A stretch of 64,000 nucleotides of DNA from Sphingomonas sp. Lineage in GTDB: Bacteria > Pseudomonadota > Alphaproteobacteria > Sphingomonadales > Sphingomonadaceae. Where the stretch lies: NCBI RefSeq assembly GCF_025362505.1, contig NZ_JANYGG010000013.1:1-64000 (forward strand). The letters run 5' to 3'. The stretch's first letter is position 1, and each line of letters begins with the position of its first letter. This document shows positions 1-9,155 of the stretch, piece after piece. Made by a program: the position numbers and the translations under genes. The notes beneath the pieces are model-generated. The model saw nothing but the letters and a program-made list of their open reading frames with translations, did no database searches and had not been told where the DNA came from.

Positions 1-1
1 G

Positions 2-241
2 CTCGCCAGCGGCAATGACCTCGTCTCGCTCAGCGGACGGGTGATCAATCCGACCGACGCGACCCAGGCGGTGCCCGCGCTTCAGGCCGACCTGCGCAAT
101 GGAGCCGGCAAGCTGGTTTACAGCTGGACGATCGCCCCGCCTGCGCCGCGCCTGCCACCGCGCGGCAGCACCAGCTTCAACGCCGCAGAACTCGGTGTGC
201 CGGCCGACGCGACGTCGCTGACCCTCCGCTGGGCTAACTAA
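2..241 (+). CDS. C-terminal fragment of a DUF3426/zinc-ribbon-type protein (truncated by window start)
   Basis: Open frame from base 2 to TAA at 239-241 (LASGNDLVSLSGRVINPTDATQAVPALQADLRN...LTLRWAN); resembles the C-terminus of DUF3426 proteins. Confidence 0.6.
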   Translation, partial: LASGNDLVSLSGRVINPTDATQAVPALQADLRNGAGKLVYSWTIAPPAPRLPPRGSTSFNAAELGVPADATSLTLRWAN

Positions 242-253
242 GCTCCTAGCTTT

Positions 254-490
254 TCAGGGAAATTCGACCAACTGTGCAGACTGCCGCTGGCCGTCGATGC
301 GGACCGATGCCCGATGAAACAAACCGCTCTCCGACGGGCGCGATCGGTCGAAATGCACTCTTGCACCCTCGATGATCCGAACCATTACGCGGGCTTCTCC
401 ATGAACTCGGCCGTTCGGCACGAAGCCAATCGGCCCACGCGCCGGCGCGGTGGCATAAACGCTGGCCGCGGCGAGGAGGAGCGCGATCAT
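254..490 (-). CDS. small putative exported hypothetical protein (78 aa)
   Basis: ORF with N-terminal hydrophobic signal-like segment MIALLLAAASVYATAPA; no family recognised. Confidence 0.4.
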   Translation of the reverse strand: MIALLLAAASVYATAPARGPIGFVPNGRVHGEARVMVRIIEGARVHFDRSRPSESGLFHRASVRIDGQRQSAQLVEFP

Positions 491-686
491 GCCCCCTCAA
501 CGCACGTCCTGGCGCCAAGGTAAACAGCGCGTTTACCACTGTCCCGCGCCGGGACCCGATCGTGCCCGGCCGATTGGCCCACGCCGTGACCCCAGCGGGC
601 GCGGCCGATTGGCGTTGCGCGGCCGGAAACGCTTTGCTAGTGGCCGCGCCTTGCCAGAGGCTCCCGATCGTTGAGCCTGTTCACGT

Positions 687-772
687 GCGGTCGTGGCGGA
701 ATGGTAGACGCGCAGCCTTGAGGTGGCTGTGGCCGAAAGGCCGTGGAAGTTCGAGTCTTCTCGACCGCACCA
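687..772 (+). tRNA. tRNA-Leu (anticodon GAG), CCA encoded
   Basis: Acceptor stem GCGGTCG...CGACCGC-ACCA, anticodon arm CAGCCTTGAGGTGGCTG, long variable arm, T-arm GTTCGAGTC. Confidence 0.93.
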
Positions 773-829
773 GAACCGAGCGACCCGCTCACCGCCCCCC
801 AACGGCGAAGTCGTCTCAGACGACTATGG

Positions 830-3541
830 TTAATGCAGGGCCGGTCCCGGCGACGCATTGGACGCGATCTGGGGCAGGGTCGTCGGGCGGATCGGCCCGA
901 GCCGGACGGTCGGCTTGCCGCCAGTGACGACAATCGCCGTTTCCAGCGTGGTTGCCGAATGGATCGCGGCGGCCGAGGTAGCTGCGATGCGCGCGGTGTA
1001 ATGACCGTAAGCAACCGAATCGAAGAGAAAATATCCGTCATAGTCGCTTCGCGTGGTCGCGACGGTCCTGCCGGCAGCGTCGACCAGTTCGATGTCGACA
1101 CCTTCGAAGCCGCCGCCGCCCTCCTTGACCAGCACGCCTTCGACTGTGCCCGCGCCGACCAGACCGATTTCGACCTCGGCGGCGATGCCGGGGCGCGGGG
1201 TGACGACCTGCAGCGCCTTGCGCGGCGTGAGTGTCGGATCTCTGAGGCTCGACTGGTCGATCCCGACCGCAACCGGCTGATAGATGGCGAGGCCACCGAC
1301 CGTCGCCTGGCCGCGCTTGTCGGTCGGCTGGGTCGCGGTCCGGGTTCCGGTGGTGATCAGCGCGCCGGGCTCGTCGGGTTCGCCCGGATCGCGCTGGCCA
1401 TTGTCGTTGGAGTCGCGATAAACTCGCGCGCGGACCATGCCGGCGCTCGCCAGCGGCTGGCGCGACGGGCGGAAGCCGCGCGACGGGTCGAGCGAGAAAT
1501 TGAGGTTGAAGCCGACCGCGACCGAACCGTCGGTCGCCGCCTCGGCGGTCAGCGCGACCGCCATCGAGTCGAACCGGCGGATATGCGACAGGCGGGCGCG
1601 ACCGCGGCGGAACTGGCCATCATAGCCGAGCCCCGCCTCCCAATCGGCCTTTTCCGAGGCCGACCAATAGGCCGAAAACTCGACCTGCTTGATGCGGGTC
1701 GAGGGTTTGACGTCGAACGTGCCGCTGCCGCGCAATCGAACCCGGCCGATATGGCCAGCGCCGATCAACGAGGCTTCGACGGTGTCCGGCGGCGCCGGGC
1801 CGTGCGCGTTGCTGGTGTGACGGTAGCGCAGGTCGGTGCCGAGGTTGAATCGCCCGATGTTCGCCGACAAGCGCCCCGCAGCCTCGAGCTCGCGCGACGA
1901 ATCGGCGCGGTCGACGATCCGCAGCGAGGCGGTCGCGGGGACGACCGCACGGCCGATATGGAGCGGTGCCGACAGCGCGAGTTGCGCCTGGCGAATCGAT
2001 CGCTCGCGGATCCCGTTGAGGCGGAAGTCCCTGGCAACCAACGCTTCTCCGGAAATATTGAGGCCGCCGAGCTTGGCCAGCAGCGCGCCCCGGCCGGCGA
2101 GCCCGCCGTGACTGTCGCGCACCCCGGCGACTTCGATCAGCGCCTTGCCGATCGACCGGCGCACCGTTCCCTCGACGAAGGTGAGCCGCTCGTCGTTGAC
2201 CATCTGCATCGTCGCGGCGAGCCCGATCGAGGTGCGTTCGTCGAGGCCGTGTTCGAGCGCGGCGGTCGCCTGGAGCTTCGGCACCAGCTTATTGTCGCGT
2301 GGTGCGCTGCGAAGTGCGACGAGGTCACGCGCGGGCTGGTTGACCCCGGTCCAGTACCAGGTCTTGCCGGGCGGCGCGGCGGCGTCGGCGACGTTGACCG
2401 TCTCGGTCCGGCTGCGCAGCTGGCCTTGCGGGCCGTAGAGCCGAATTTCGACCTGGTTTTCGCCATAGTGCAACGGCACGTCGTCGAAATGATAGCGCTG
2501 GTCGCTACTTGCCGGCGCGAATCCGAGCAGTTCGCCGTTGCGATAGAGTTCGGCCTCCCATCCGGCGGGCAATTCGCCTTCGAAATGGGTGCGGTCGAAC
2601 GCGGTCGGGGTGAACAAGGGGCGATTGGTGACGACCGCGCCGCGACCGACCGCGCCCGATCCGATCAGCCGGCTGTCGAACCCGGCGACATCGCCAAACC
2701 CGAAGTGGGTCGCCTTGAGCGGGCCGAGCAGGGTGGCGTCGGGATCGGACTTGAAGGCGTGGAAGCGCACGCTGTTGGGCTTGCCGCGCACGTCGGTCGC
2801 CATTTGCGCGTCGTAGGACAGCGTCGCGACTTCTCCGGCGGCGAGCAGCGAGGCGCGGCGATCGACGCGGGTGCCGCTGCGCGCGTCGTAGGTCACCCCG
2901 CCGCTGACGACGAAATCGAGCGCCGGGGCGCGCCACAGTCGGTAGGGTAGGCGGACCTGCGGCAATTCGCCGAGGCTGAGGCTCGCCTTGTGGAGCCTGG
3001 CGGCGCGATCATGGCGTTCCCTGGTCAATTCAACCGGCAATTTTGCTTCGGATTCAAGCAATAACATCGATCCGGCGAGCGACGGCTTGACGCCAATCGC
3101 GAACCAGCGGGCGAGCGCCCCAGTCTCGACGCACCAGCCCTCGGGGGTTTCGCGGACGGTTCCGCTCGACAGCATCTCGTGCTTGCCCGCGCCATAGGCG
3201 ACCTGGCCGGTGCCGAGGTCGATGCTGATCCGGTTCTTTTCGTTGAACGCCCAGCCGCTGGCCTTTTTCGCCGCGAGGTCGATGTGCATCGGCACGTCGA
3301 GCGTGGTCAGGAAATCGCCAAGCAGGACGCACGTCCCTTCGGGGGTGCCATAGGCGCGGACCCCGTCGCCAAGCCGCAACTGGCGGATGTTGACCTCGAG
3401 CATATACTGGTCCTCGGGGTCGGCGGTCCACGACGCGCCCGAAGGGGCCGAGGCCGCACCCGTGGCGACGCTGCCCGCGGCGAGCGCCGGCAGCGTCAGC
3501 GCGGCAACGAGGCCGCGGACCAGGCTGCGGGCAAGCCGCAA
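830..3541 (-). CDS. usher-like outer membrane protein (903 aa) of a DUF4402/chaperone-associated pilus cluster, with C-terminal SdrB/carboxypeptidase-regulatory-like repeats
   Basis: Signal peptide; ELYRNGELLGF...YGENQVEIRLYGPQGQ usher-like segment; C-terminal DSNDNGQRDPGEPDEPGA and DYDGYFLFDSVAYGHYT modules; next to chaperone and DUF4402 genes. Confidence 0.65.
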   Translation of the reverse strand: MRLARSLVRGLVAALTLPALAAGSVATGAASAPSGASWTADPEDQYMLEVNIRQLRLGDGVRAYGTPEGTCVLLGDFLTTLDVPMHIDLAAKKASGWAFNEKNRISIDLGTGQVAYGAGKHEMLSSGTVRETPEGWCVETGALARWFAIGVKPSLAGSMLLLESEAKLPVELTRERHDRAARLHKASLSLGELPQVRLPYRLWRAPALDFVVSGGVTYDARSGTRVDRRASLLAAGEVATLSYDAQMATDVRGKPNSVRFHAFKSDPDATLLGPLKATHFGFGDVAGFDSRLIGSGAVGRGAVVTNRPLFTPTAFDRTHFEGELPAGWEAELYRNGELLGFAPASSDQRYHFDDVPLHYGENQVEIRLYGPQGQLRSRTETVNVADAAAPPGKTWYWTGVNQPARDLVALRSAPRDNKLVPKLQATAALEHGLDERTSIGLAATMQMVNDERLTFVEGTVRRSIGKALIEVAGVRDSHGGLAGRGALLAKLGGLNISGEALVARDFRLNGIRERSIRQAQLALSAPLHIGRAVVPATASLRIVDRADSSRELEAAGRLSANIGRFNLGTDLRYRHTSNAHGPAPPDTVEASLIGAGHIGRVRLRGSGTFDVKPSTRIKQVEFSAYWSASEKADWEAGLGYDGQFRRGRARLSHIRRFDSMAVALTAEAATDGSVAVGFNLNFSLDPSRGFRPSRQPLASAGMVRARVYRDSNDNGQRDPGEPDEPGALITTGTRTATQPTDKRGQATVGGLAIYQPVAVGIDQSSLRDPTLTPRKALQVVTPRPGIAAEVEIGLVGAGTVEGVLVKEGGGGFEGVDIELVDAAGRTVATTRSDYDGYFLFDSVAYGHYTARIAATSAAAIHSATTLETAIVVTGGKPTVRLGPIRPTTLPQIASNASPGPALH

Positions 3542-3571
3542 GCGTATGTGCCCCCTGGCCTTCCCGTGGTC

Positions 3572-4396
3572 CTAGCGCAGCACCGCGCTGGTCTCGGCGA
3601 TCACTTCGGGTCCCATTTCGGTGGTTTCGACATATTGCACCGTGACCGGGCCGCTGGCCGAGGCGAGCAGCTTTTCATTGACCGGGATGGCGATGCTGCG
3701 CGTGGCCAGTTCGGTATAGATCGCGACGCCACGCTGGATCGCGATCGGATCCTTGATCCCCGCCTTCATCACGCGCACTTCGCCGAACGTCGAGCGGGTG
3801 CCGCTGCGGCTCAAGTCGAGCGCGACCGCCGGCTTGCCGTCTTCCTTGACGAGGTGGACGTTGGCGATGCCGGCCTTCGCCTGGAGATTGCCGAGGCGGA
3901 CGATCACCGGGATGGTCACGCCATAGACCGGGGTGAGCGCAAAGCTGATGCCCTTGGCCTCGGTGGTCGGGGCGGCGACCGGGCGTGGCGCCGGGATCGC
4001 GCGAAACAGCAGGTGGACGCGATACTCGCCATCGGCCAGCCCGGCCGGAGCGCGCGCGGCGATGTTGATCGTCTGCGGCTGGTTGGGCGGTAACGTGACC
4101 TTGCGCGGGGCGTAAAGGATCATGTCGGATGCGGCCTGTTCGGCGCTGTTCGGGGTCGGCACGTCGACCAGCGTCCCGTCAGCGGTCATCCGGCGCATTT
4201 CGACGCTGATGCGTTAGGTGGCGACGTCGTCACCGATGTTGTTGAGGATGATCTGCGTGCCGCGGCTGCCGTTGAGCACGATCCGGGTGGGCGCGACGAG
4301 CAGGTCGCCGATGCCGGCGCTGGCCGGGGTGGCGACGGCGCACAGCGCGAGTGGCGCGATGACGGCGAGGCGGGCGATACGCGAAAAAATGGTCAC
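3572..4396 (-). pseudogene. fimbrial/PapD-like periplasmic chaperone, interrupted by in-frame TAA at 4214-4216
   Basis: ORFs 4214..4414 and 3572..4198 share one frame: ...GTQIILNNIGDDVAT*RISVEMRRMTADGTLVDVP...; GTG start at 4396 preceded by GGAG. Confidence 0.8.
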
Positions 4397-4498
4397 GAGC
4401 AGGTCTCCATCCAATGTGGAGCTTTTCTGCGTCCGAACTGGTTACTTTATCGCTAACCATCGCGAAACGAATTGCCGGCGCGCCATGGTCGGGTCACG

Positions 4499-4528
4499 AA
4501 AAAGGGGCCGCCGTTGCCGGCGACCCCT
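4499..4528 (-). terminator. rho-independent terminator after DUF4402 gene
   Basis: Minus strand GGGGTCGCCGGCAACGGCGGCCCCTTTTT hairpin plus U-tract. Confidence 0.75.
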
Positions 4529-4555
4529 GCTGGTCTTCGATCGAACGCGTCGAAC

Positions 4556-5062
4556 TTAATAGTCGACCGTCACGATCAGGTTGCCGGTGTAAACGCCATC
4601 GGTCGTCGCGGGGTCGATGGCGAACGCCCCGCCGACGTTGAAATTACTGCCCGGTGCTCCCGAGTTGGTCAGCAGCACGGTGGCCGGCGCGCTCGGTGTG
4701 AACAGCAGGTTGGTCGTGCCGTTGGTGATGTTGGCGGCGGTGGTGGCGATCTTGACCGTCTGGTTGTTCGACCCGGCGACATTGAAGATCGCCTGCTTGC
4801 CGGTGGCGGAGCAGGTCAGGCCGGTGCCGCAGGTGATCGCGCCCGCCTGGCTGATCGACACCGCGGTCGAAGCGGTGACGGCGGTCAGCAGGATCGTGCC
4901 GAAATCGATGCTCTGGGTCGCAGTAAGCACGAGCGGCTTGACGATCTGCGCCCTGGCGGTGGCTGGCGTGGTCGCGCTGACCGGGGCGGCGAGCGCCGGC
5001 GTTATGGTTAGCGCAGCGGCGGTAACGACGGCGGTGGCCGCCAGGATACGAGCGAAATTCAT
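4556..5062 (-). CDS. DUF4402 domain pilin-like protein
   Basis: MNFARILAATAVV signal peptide; ...SIDFGTIL...FNVAGSNNQTVKI...VYTGNLIVTVDY* typical of DUF4402. Confidence 0.8.
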   Translation of the reverse strand: MNFARILAATAVVTAAALTITPALAAPVSATTPATARAQIVKPLVLTATQSIDFGTILLTAVTASTAVSISQAGAITCGTGLTCSATGKQAIFNVAGSNNQTVKIATTAANITNGTTNLLFTPSAPATVLLTNSGAPGSNFNVGGAFAIDPATTDGVYTGNLIVTVDY

Positions 5063-5204
5063 AAGATCAGTCCCCACTGGTCTCGACCCGAACCGACGGG
5101 CCGTGGTGAGGAGGCTGTTAACCAAGGCGGGTTGCGACTTTGCTCAGCGATATGGTTACCGCGCCGTTTACGAAGCCGCCGGATCGGATCAGCTTCTTGC
5201 AACG

Positions 5205-5235
5205 AAAAAGGGGCCGCCGTCGCCGGCAGCCCCCC
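5205..5235 (-). terminator. rho-independent terminator after second DUF4402 gene
   Basis: Minus strand GGGGGGCTGCCGGCGACGGCGGCCCCTTTTT hairpin plus U-tract. Confidence 0.75.
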
Positions 5236-5261
5236 AAACTCATACCAACGGGTTATCGAAA

Positions 5262-5774
5262 TCAGTTATAATCGACGGTGACGTCCATGTTGCCGGAATA
5301 AACGCCGGCAGGGGTCGTCGGAGCGACGGCGATGCTGCCACCGACCGCGAAGCTCGCGGCGCCGGTTCAGCTGAGCGTCAGCGGGCTGGCCGATGCCGCG
5401 GCGGGCGTGAAGAGCAGCGTCGCCGCCCCCGGGCCAGTGATCGTGGTCGGGGCGACGTATACCTTGACGACCTGGTTGGCCGAGCCGGCGACATTGAAGT
5501 TGGCCGCGCTGGTGGTTCCGCCGCACAACAGCTGGCTGGTGCACGCGACGACGCCGGCTTCGCTGATGTTGACCGTCTGGGTTACGACCATGCCGTTGCG
5601 GATCAGCGTTCCGAAATTGAGGTCGCTGGTCTTGGTCAGCGTCAGCGGATCGACGATCTGGGCGGTGGCGGTTGCCGGAACCGCGGCCCCGACGGGCGCG
5701 GTCGCGGCATAGGCCGGCGCGGCGAACGCGGCGCTGGCGGCGAGCATGGTCAGCGTACGAGCGAATCTGGTCAT
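5262..5774 (-). pseudogene. DUF4402 domain pilin-like protein, interrupted by in-frame TGA at 5367-5369
   Basis: MTRFARTLTML...FGTLIRNG...FNVAGSANQVVKVYV...SASPLTLS*TGAASFAVGGSIAVAPTTPAGVYSGNMDVTVDYN*; the same frame runs through the stop to a normal DUF4402 C-terminus. Confidence 0.8.
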
Positions 5775-5941
5775 CTGAAGTCCCCACTTGGTTGCAAAAG
5801 CTGGCGGTTTTCCGGACCGACCGGCCAACCGTGAGGAGCGCATTAACCGTGTCGGCTTTCGCTTTTCCTCCGGGACAGGGTTACCGGCGTGTTCACGTTT
5901 GATCCGTGGTGGATGTATTTGCCCGGCAGGTCCGCGTGACG

Positions 5942-6466
5942 TCAAAGATAGTCGACGTCGACCTGGAAATCGCCGCGGAAGTCGCCGTCCACGGTCCCGG
6001 TGACGTGGAGCTCGCCGCCGAAGCGAAAGCTCAACATCCCGTTCGCCCCGATGCGGGGGAGGGTCGGAAGATCGCTGCGGATCGAATCGATGCGGACCTC
6101 GCCCCCCGAAGTTCCAAACAGGCTGATCGACTGCGGCAGGCCGATGCGCACCGCGCGCCCGGGCTCGCCACGCACCGTGACGGTCCCGGCCATCGCCCGC
6201 CCGCCGATCGACATGACCGCGCCGCTGGTCTGGTGCGATCCGTCGGGGCCGAGCGTCGCCGACCCCGCGCCAACGCCGGCGAGGACCAGCCGGTCGAAAT
6301 CGAGATTGGTCTCGACCTCGAGCTTGACGGGTATCGTGGAGTCGGTTTCGGGCGTGGCGGTCGGCGCGACGCACAACCGGCATTGGGCCGCGACCGGCTG
6401 CGCAAGCGCAAGCGCCGCAAACCCCAGCGCGACCGCTGGCAACAAGGACAAGATGCGCACCACCAT
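5942..6466 (-). CDS. DUF4402 domain protein
   Basis: MVVRILSLLPAVALGFAALALAQPVAAQCRLC...FDRLVLAG...FRGDFQVDVDYL*. Confidence 0.75.
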   Translation of the reverse strand: MVVRILSLLPAVALGFAALALAQPVAAQCRLCVAPTATPETDSTIPVKLEVETNLDFDRLVLAGVGAGSATLGPDGSHQTSGAVMSIGGRAMAGTVTVRGEPGRAVRIGLPQSISLFGTSGGEVRIDSIRSDLPTLPRIGANGMLSFRFGGELHVTGTVDGDFRGDFQVDVDYL

Positions 6467-6549
6467 GCATCCTTCGCTAGCAAGGAGGCGTTGAAAGAGG
6501 GTTAAGCGCACCCTAACTGGATGGGCGCCTTCCAATCGCGGAGTAAAGC

Positions 6550-6990
6550 ATGGCCGACAAGATCGAACGCAGCGAAGCCGAGTGGCGCGAGCATCTCGGC
6601 GAGGAACGGTACCGGATCCTGCGCCAGGCCGGCACCGAGGCCGCCTTCTCCGGCGAGTTGCTGAACAACAAGGGCGACGGCGCCTATGTCTGCGGCGCGT
6701 GCGGCGAGCCATTGTTCGCGAGCAGGACCAAGTTCGAAAGCGGCTCGGGCTGGCCCAGCTTCACCGCTCCGGTCGCGGGCGAGGCGGTCGAGGAAATCAC
6801 CGATCGCAGCCACGGCATGACCCGCACCGAAGTGCGCTGTGCCAAATGCGAAGGCCATCTCGGGCACGTCTTCCCCGATGGCCCCGGACCGACCGGCTTG
6901 CGCTATTGCATCAACTCGGCCTCACTCGATTTCGCGCCAGGGGACGAATCCGCGAAGGGTGAACCGGCGGCCAGCGGGGAGCGGCGTTGA
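6550..6990 (+). CDS. msrB: peptide-methionine (R)-S-oxide reductase MsrB
   Basis: [26 protein letters not shown]...[35 protein letters not shown]. Confidence 0.97.
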   Translation: MADKIERSEAEWREHLGEERYRILRQAGTEAAFSGELLNNKGDGAYVCGACGEPLFASRTKFESGSGWPSFTAPVAGEAVEEITDRSHGMTRTEVRCAKCEGHLGHVFPDGPGPTGLRYCINSASLDFAPGDESAKGEPAASGERR

Positions 6991-7037
6991 ACGAGGCGCT
7001 TGGCGAACCGACCGGCCGCCTCTAACCTTCGTCGCCA

Positions 7038-9155
7038 ATGGCTTCCGCATCCTCCGCCCGCTCGCGGTTCAAGAGCATCCTCATCTGGGCCGGCGCGATC
7101 CTCGCTTTCCTGCTGGTCGTGCTCGGCATCGCGGTCGCCGTCGCGACGTCGCAGCTGCCCGACTATGACCAGCTAAGGAAGCGCAGCGACCTTGGCCAGA
7201 TGATCCGCATGCGCGCCGCCGACGGCACCGTGCTGGTGTCGCTCGGGCCCAGTTTCGGGCGCTGGCTGACGTATGACGAGATCCCGCCGACGATGCGCGC
7301 GGCGATGATCGCGATCGAGGACAAGCGCTTTCGGTCGCATCCCGGCGTAGATCCGATCGGCATCGCGCGATCGCTTCAGGTTCGGGTCGCCAGCGGCAAG
7401 TGGAAGCAGGGTGGGTCGACGATCACCCAGCAGCTCGCCCGCAACATCTTCCTCAACAATAATCGCACCCTTTCGCGCAAGCTGCAGGAGGCGGTCCTCG
7501 CGCTCGCGCTCGAGGTGAAGTTCAGCAAGAACCAGATCCTCGAGCTCTATCTCAACCGCGTCTATTTCGGCGGCGGGTCCTATGGCATCGATGCGGCGGC
7601 GCGGACGTTTTACGGACATGGCGCCGACCGGCTCAGCCTCGGCGAAGCGGCGATCATCGCCGGGCTGGTCAAGGCGCCGTCCAATTACTCGCCGACCGCC
7701 GACGCCGAAGCCGCCAAGAGCCGCGCCAAGGTCGTGCTCAACTCGTTGGTCGAAAATGGTTTCATCAGCCGCGCCGCGGCCGACGGCGTCGATCCGGCGA
7801 CGGTCCGCCTGACCGCCGCGCCGCGCCAGAACAGCGTGCGCTATTTCACTGACTGGGCGATGCCGCAGCTCGACACGCTGATCGACGAGACGCGCGAACC
7901 GATCGACGTGTGGACCACGCTCGATCCCGGGATGCAGGTCGCCGCCGATCGGGCGATCAACGCCAATGCGCCGGGTGGAGCGCAGGGCGCGCTGGTCTCG
8001 CTCGATCGCGACGGAGCGGTCCGCGCGATGGTCGGCGGGCGTGATTACGTCAGCTCGATCTACAACCGCGCGACGCAGGCACAGCGCCAGCCGGGGTCGT
8101 CGTTCAAGCTGTTCGTGTACCTCGCCGCGCTCGAAAGCGGGATGAAGCCAACCGATACGATGGTCGACGAGCCGGTCGAAATACAGGGCTGGAAACCGCG
8201 CAACTCGACCCGCGGTTTCGCCGGGACGGTCACCCTGCGCGAGGCGTTCTCGCGCTCGATCAACACGATCAGCGCGCAGATCGGCGCGAAGCTCGGCTTT
8301 TCGACGATCGCCGACATGGCGCGCCGCTTCGGCCTGACCAGCGAGATCTCGACCTACCCGGCGATGGTCCTGGGCACGAGCAATGTCCGGCTGATCGAGA
8401 TGACCAAGGCGTTCGCGTCGGTTGGCAATCACGGCGTCGCGATCGTCCCCTATGCGATTCGCAAGGTGGTCACCGCCGACGGTCGGCTGCTCTACAATCG
8501 CGAAGCGAACGACAGTCGCGTGCTGGTCGCGCCGTGGGTCGCGGCGGAAATGACCGACCTGCTGCAGTCGGCGGTGCTTTCCGGCACCGGCCGCGCGGCG
8601 CAGATCGGCCGGCCGGTGGCGGGCAAGACCGGGACCACCAGTTCGAACAAGGACGGCTGGTTCATCGGCTTCTCGTCGGGGCTGACGACCGGCGTGTGGA
8701 TGGGGCGCGACGACGCCCGGCCGATCCCGGGCCTGCAGGGTGGCACCGCTCCGGCGCGCGCCTTCCACGACTTCATGACCGTCGCCACCGCCAACCGCCC
8801 GATCGAGCAATTCGAGACGCAGGTGCCGATTCCCGACTGGCAGCTCGAGCCCGACGAGGAAGCAATGGGGCTCGGCCTCGACGGCAATCTCGTCGCACCC
8901 GAAGCGCCGCTGGTCGATGCCGACGGCAACCCGATCCCGCCGACCGATCGCCAGCTGCCGATGCCGAATGGTACGCCAGGACAACCGGCGGTCCGCCCCG
9001 ATGGCACCGGGCCCGACCAGAACTGGCTCGACGACGTGCTCAATCGCGGGGCGCAGCGCAGGCCCGCCGCACCGGCGCCCGTGCGTCGCCCGCCGCCGGT
9101 GCCGTCAGACCCGGCGACCGACCCGGCGCAGGACGGGGCTCAGCCGCCGCAGTAA
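7038..9155 (+). CDS. class A penicillin-binding protein 1A family (transglycosylase/transpeptidase)
   Basis: EDKRFRSHPGVDPIGIARS...GGSTITQQLARN...QPGSSFKLFVYLAALE...GKTGTTSSNKDGWFIGFSSG. Confidence 0.95.
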   Translation: MASASSARSRFKSILIWAGAILAFLLVVLGIAVAVATSQLPDYDQLRKRSDLGQMIRMRAADGTVLVSLGPSFGRWLTYDEIPPTMRAAMIAIEDKRFRSHPGVDPIGIARSLQVRVASGKWKQGGSTITQQLARNIFLNNNRTLSRKLQEAVLALALEVKFSKNQILELYLNRVYFGGGSYGIDAAARTFYGHGADRLSLGEAAIIAGLVKAPSNYSPTADAEAAKSRAKVVLNSLVENGFISRAAADGVDPATVRLTAAPRQNSVRYFTDWAMPQLDTLIDETREPIDVWTTLDPGMQVAADRAINANAPGGAQGALVSLDRDGAVRAMVGGRDYVSSIYNRATQAQRQPGSSFKLFVYLAALESGMKPTDTMVDEPVEIQGWKPRNSTRGFAGTVTLREAFSRSINTISAQIGAKLGFSTIADMARRFGLTSEISTYPAMVLGTSNVRLIEMTKAFASVGNHGVAIVPYAIRKVVTADGRLLYNREANDSRVLVAPWVAAEMTDLLQSAVLSGTGRAAQIGRPVAGKTGTTSSNKDGWFIGFSSGLTTGVWMGRDDARPIPGLQGGTAPARAFHDFMTVATANRPIEQFETQVPIPDWQLEPDEEAMGLGLDGNLVAPEAPLVDADGNPIPPTDRQLPMPNGTPGQPAVRPDGTGPDQNWLDDVLNRGAQRRPAAPAPVRRPPPVPSDPATDPAQDGAQPPQ

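Noticed and set aside
743-2950. 735-aa plus-strand ORF antisense to the usher-like gene
   Set aside because: Arg/Gly/Asp-rich composition typical of antisense frames in high-GC DNA; overlaps tRNA-Leu and a well-supported minus-strand protein
687-6466. Idea that the DUF4402 cluster is an island integrated at tRNA-Leu
   Set aside because: No integrase and no second copy of the tRNA 3' end seen at the other cluster boundary; adjacency alone is insufficient
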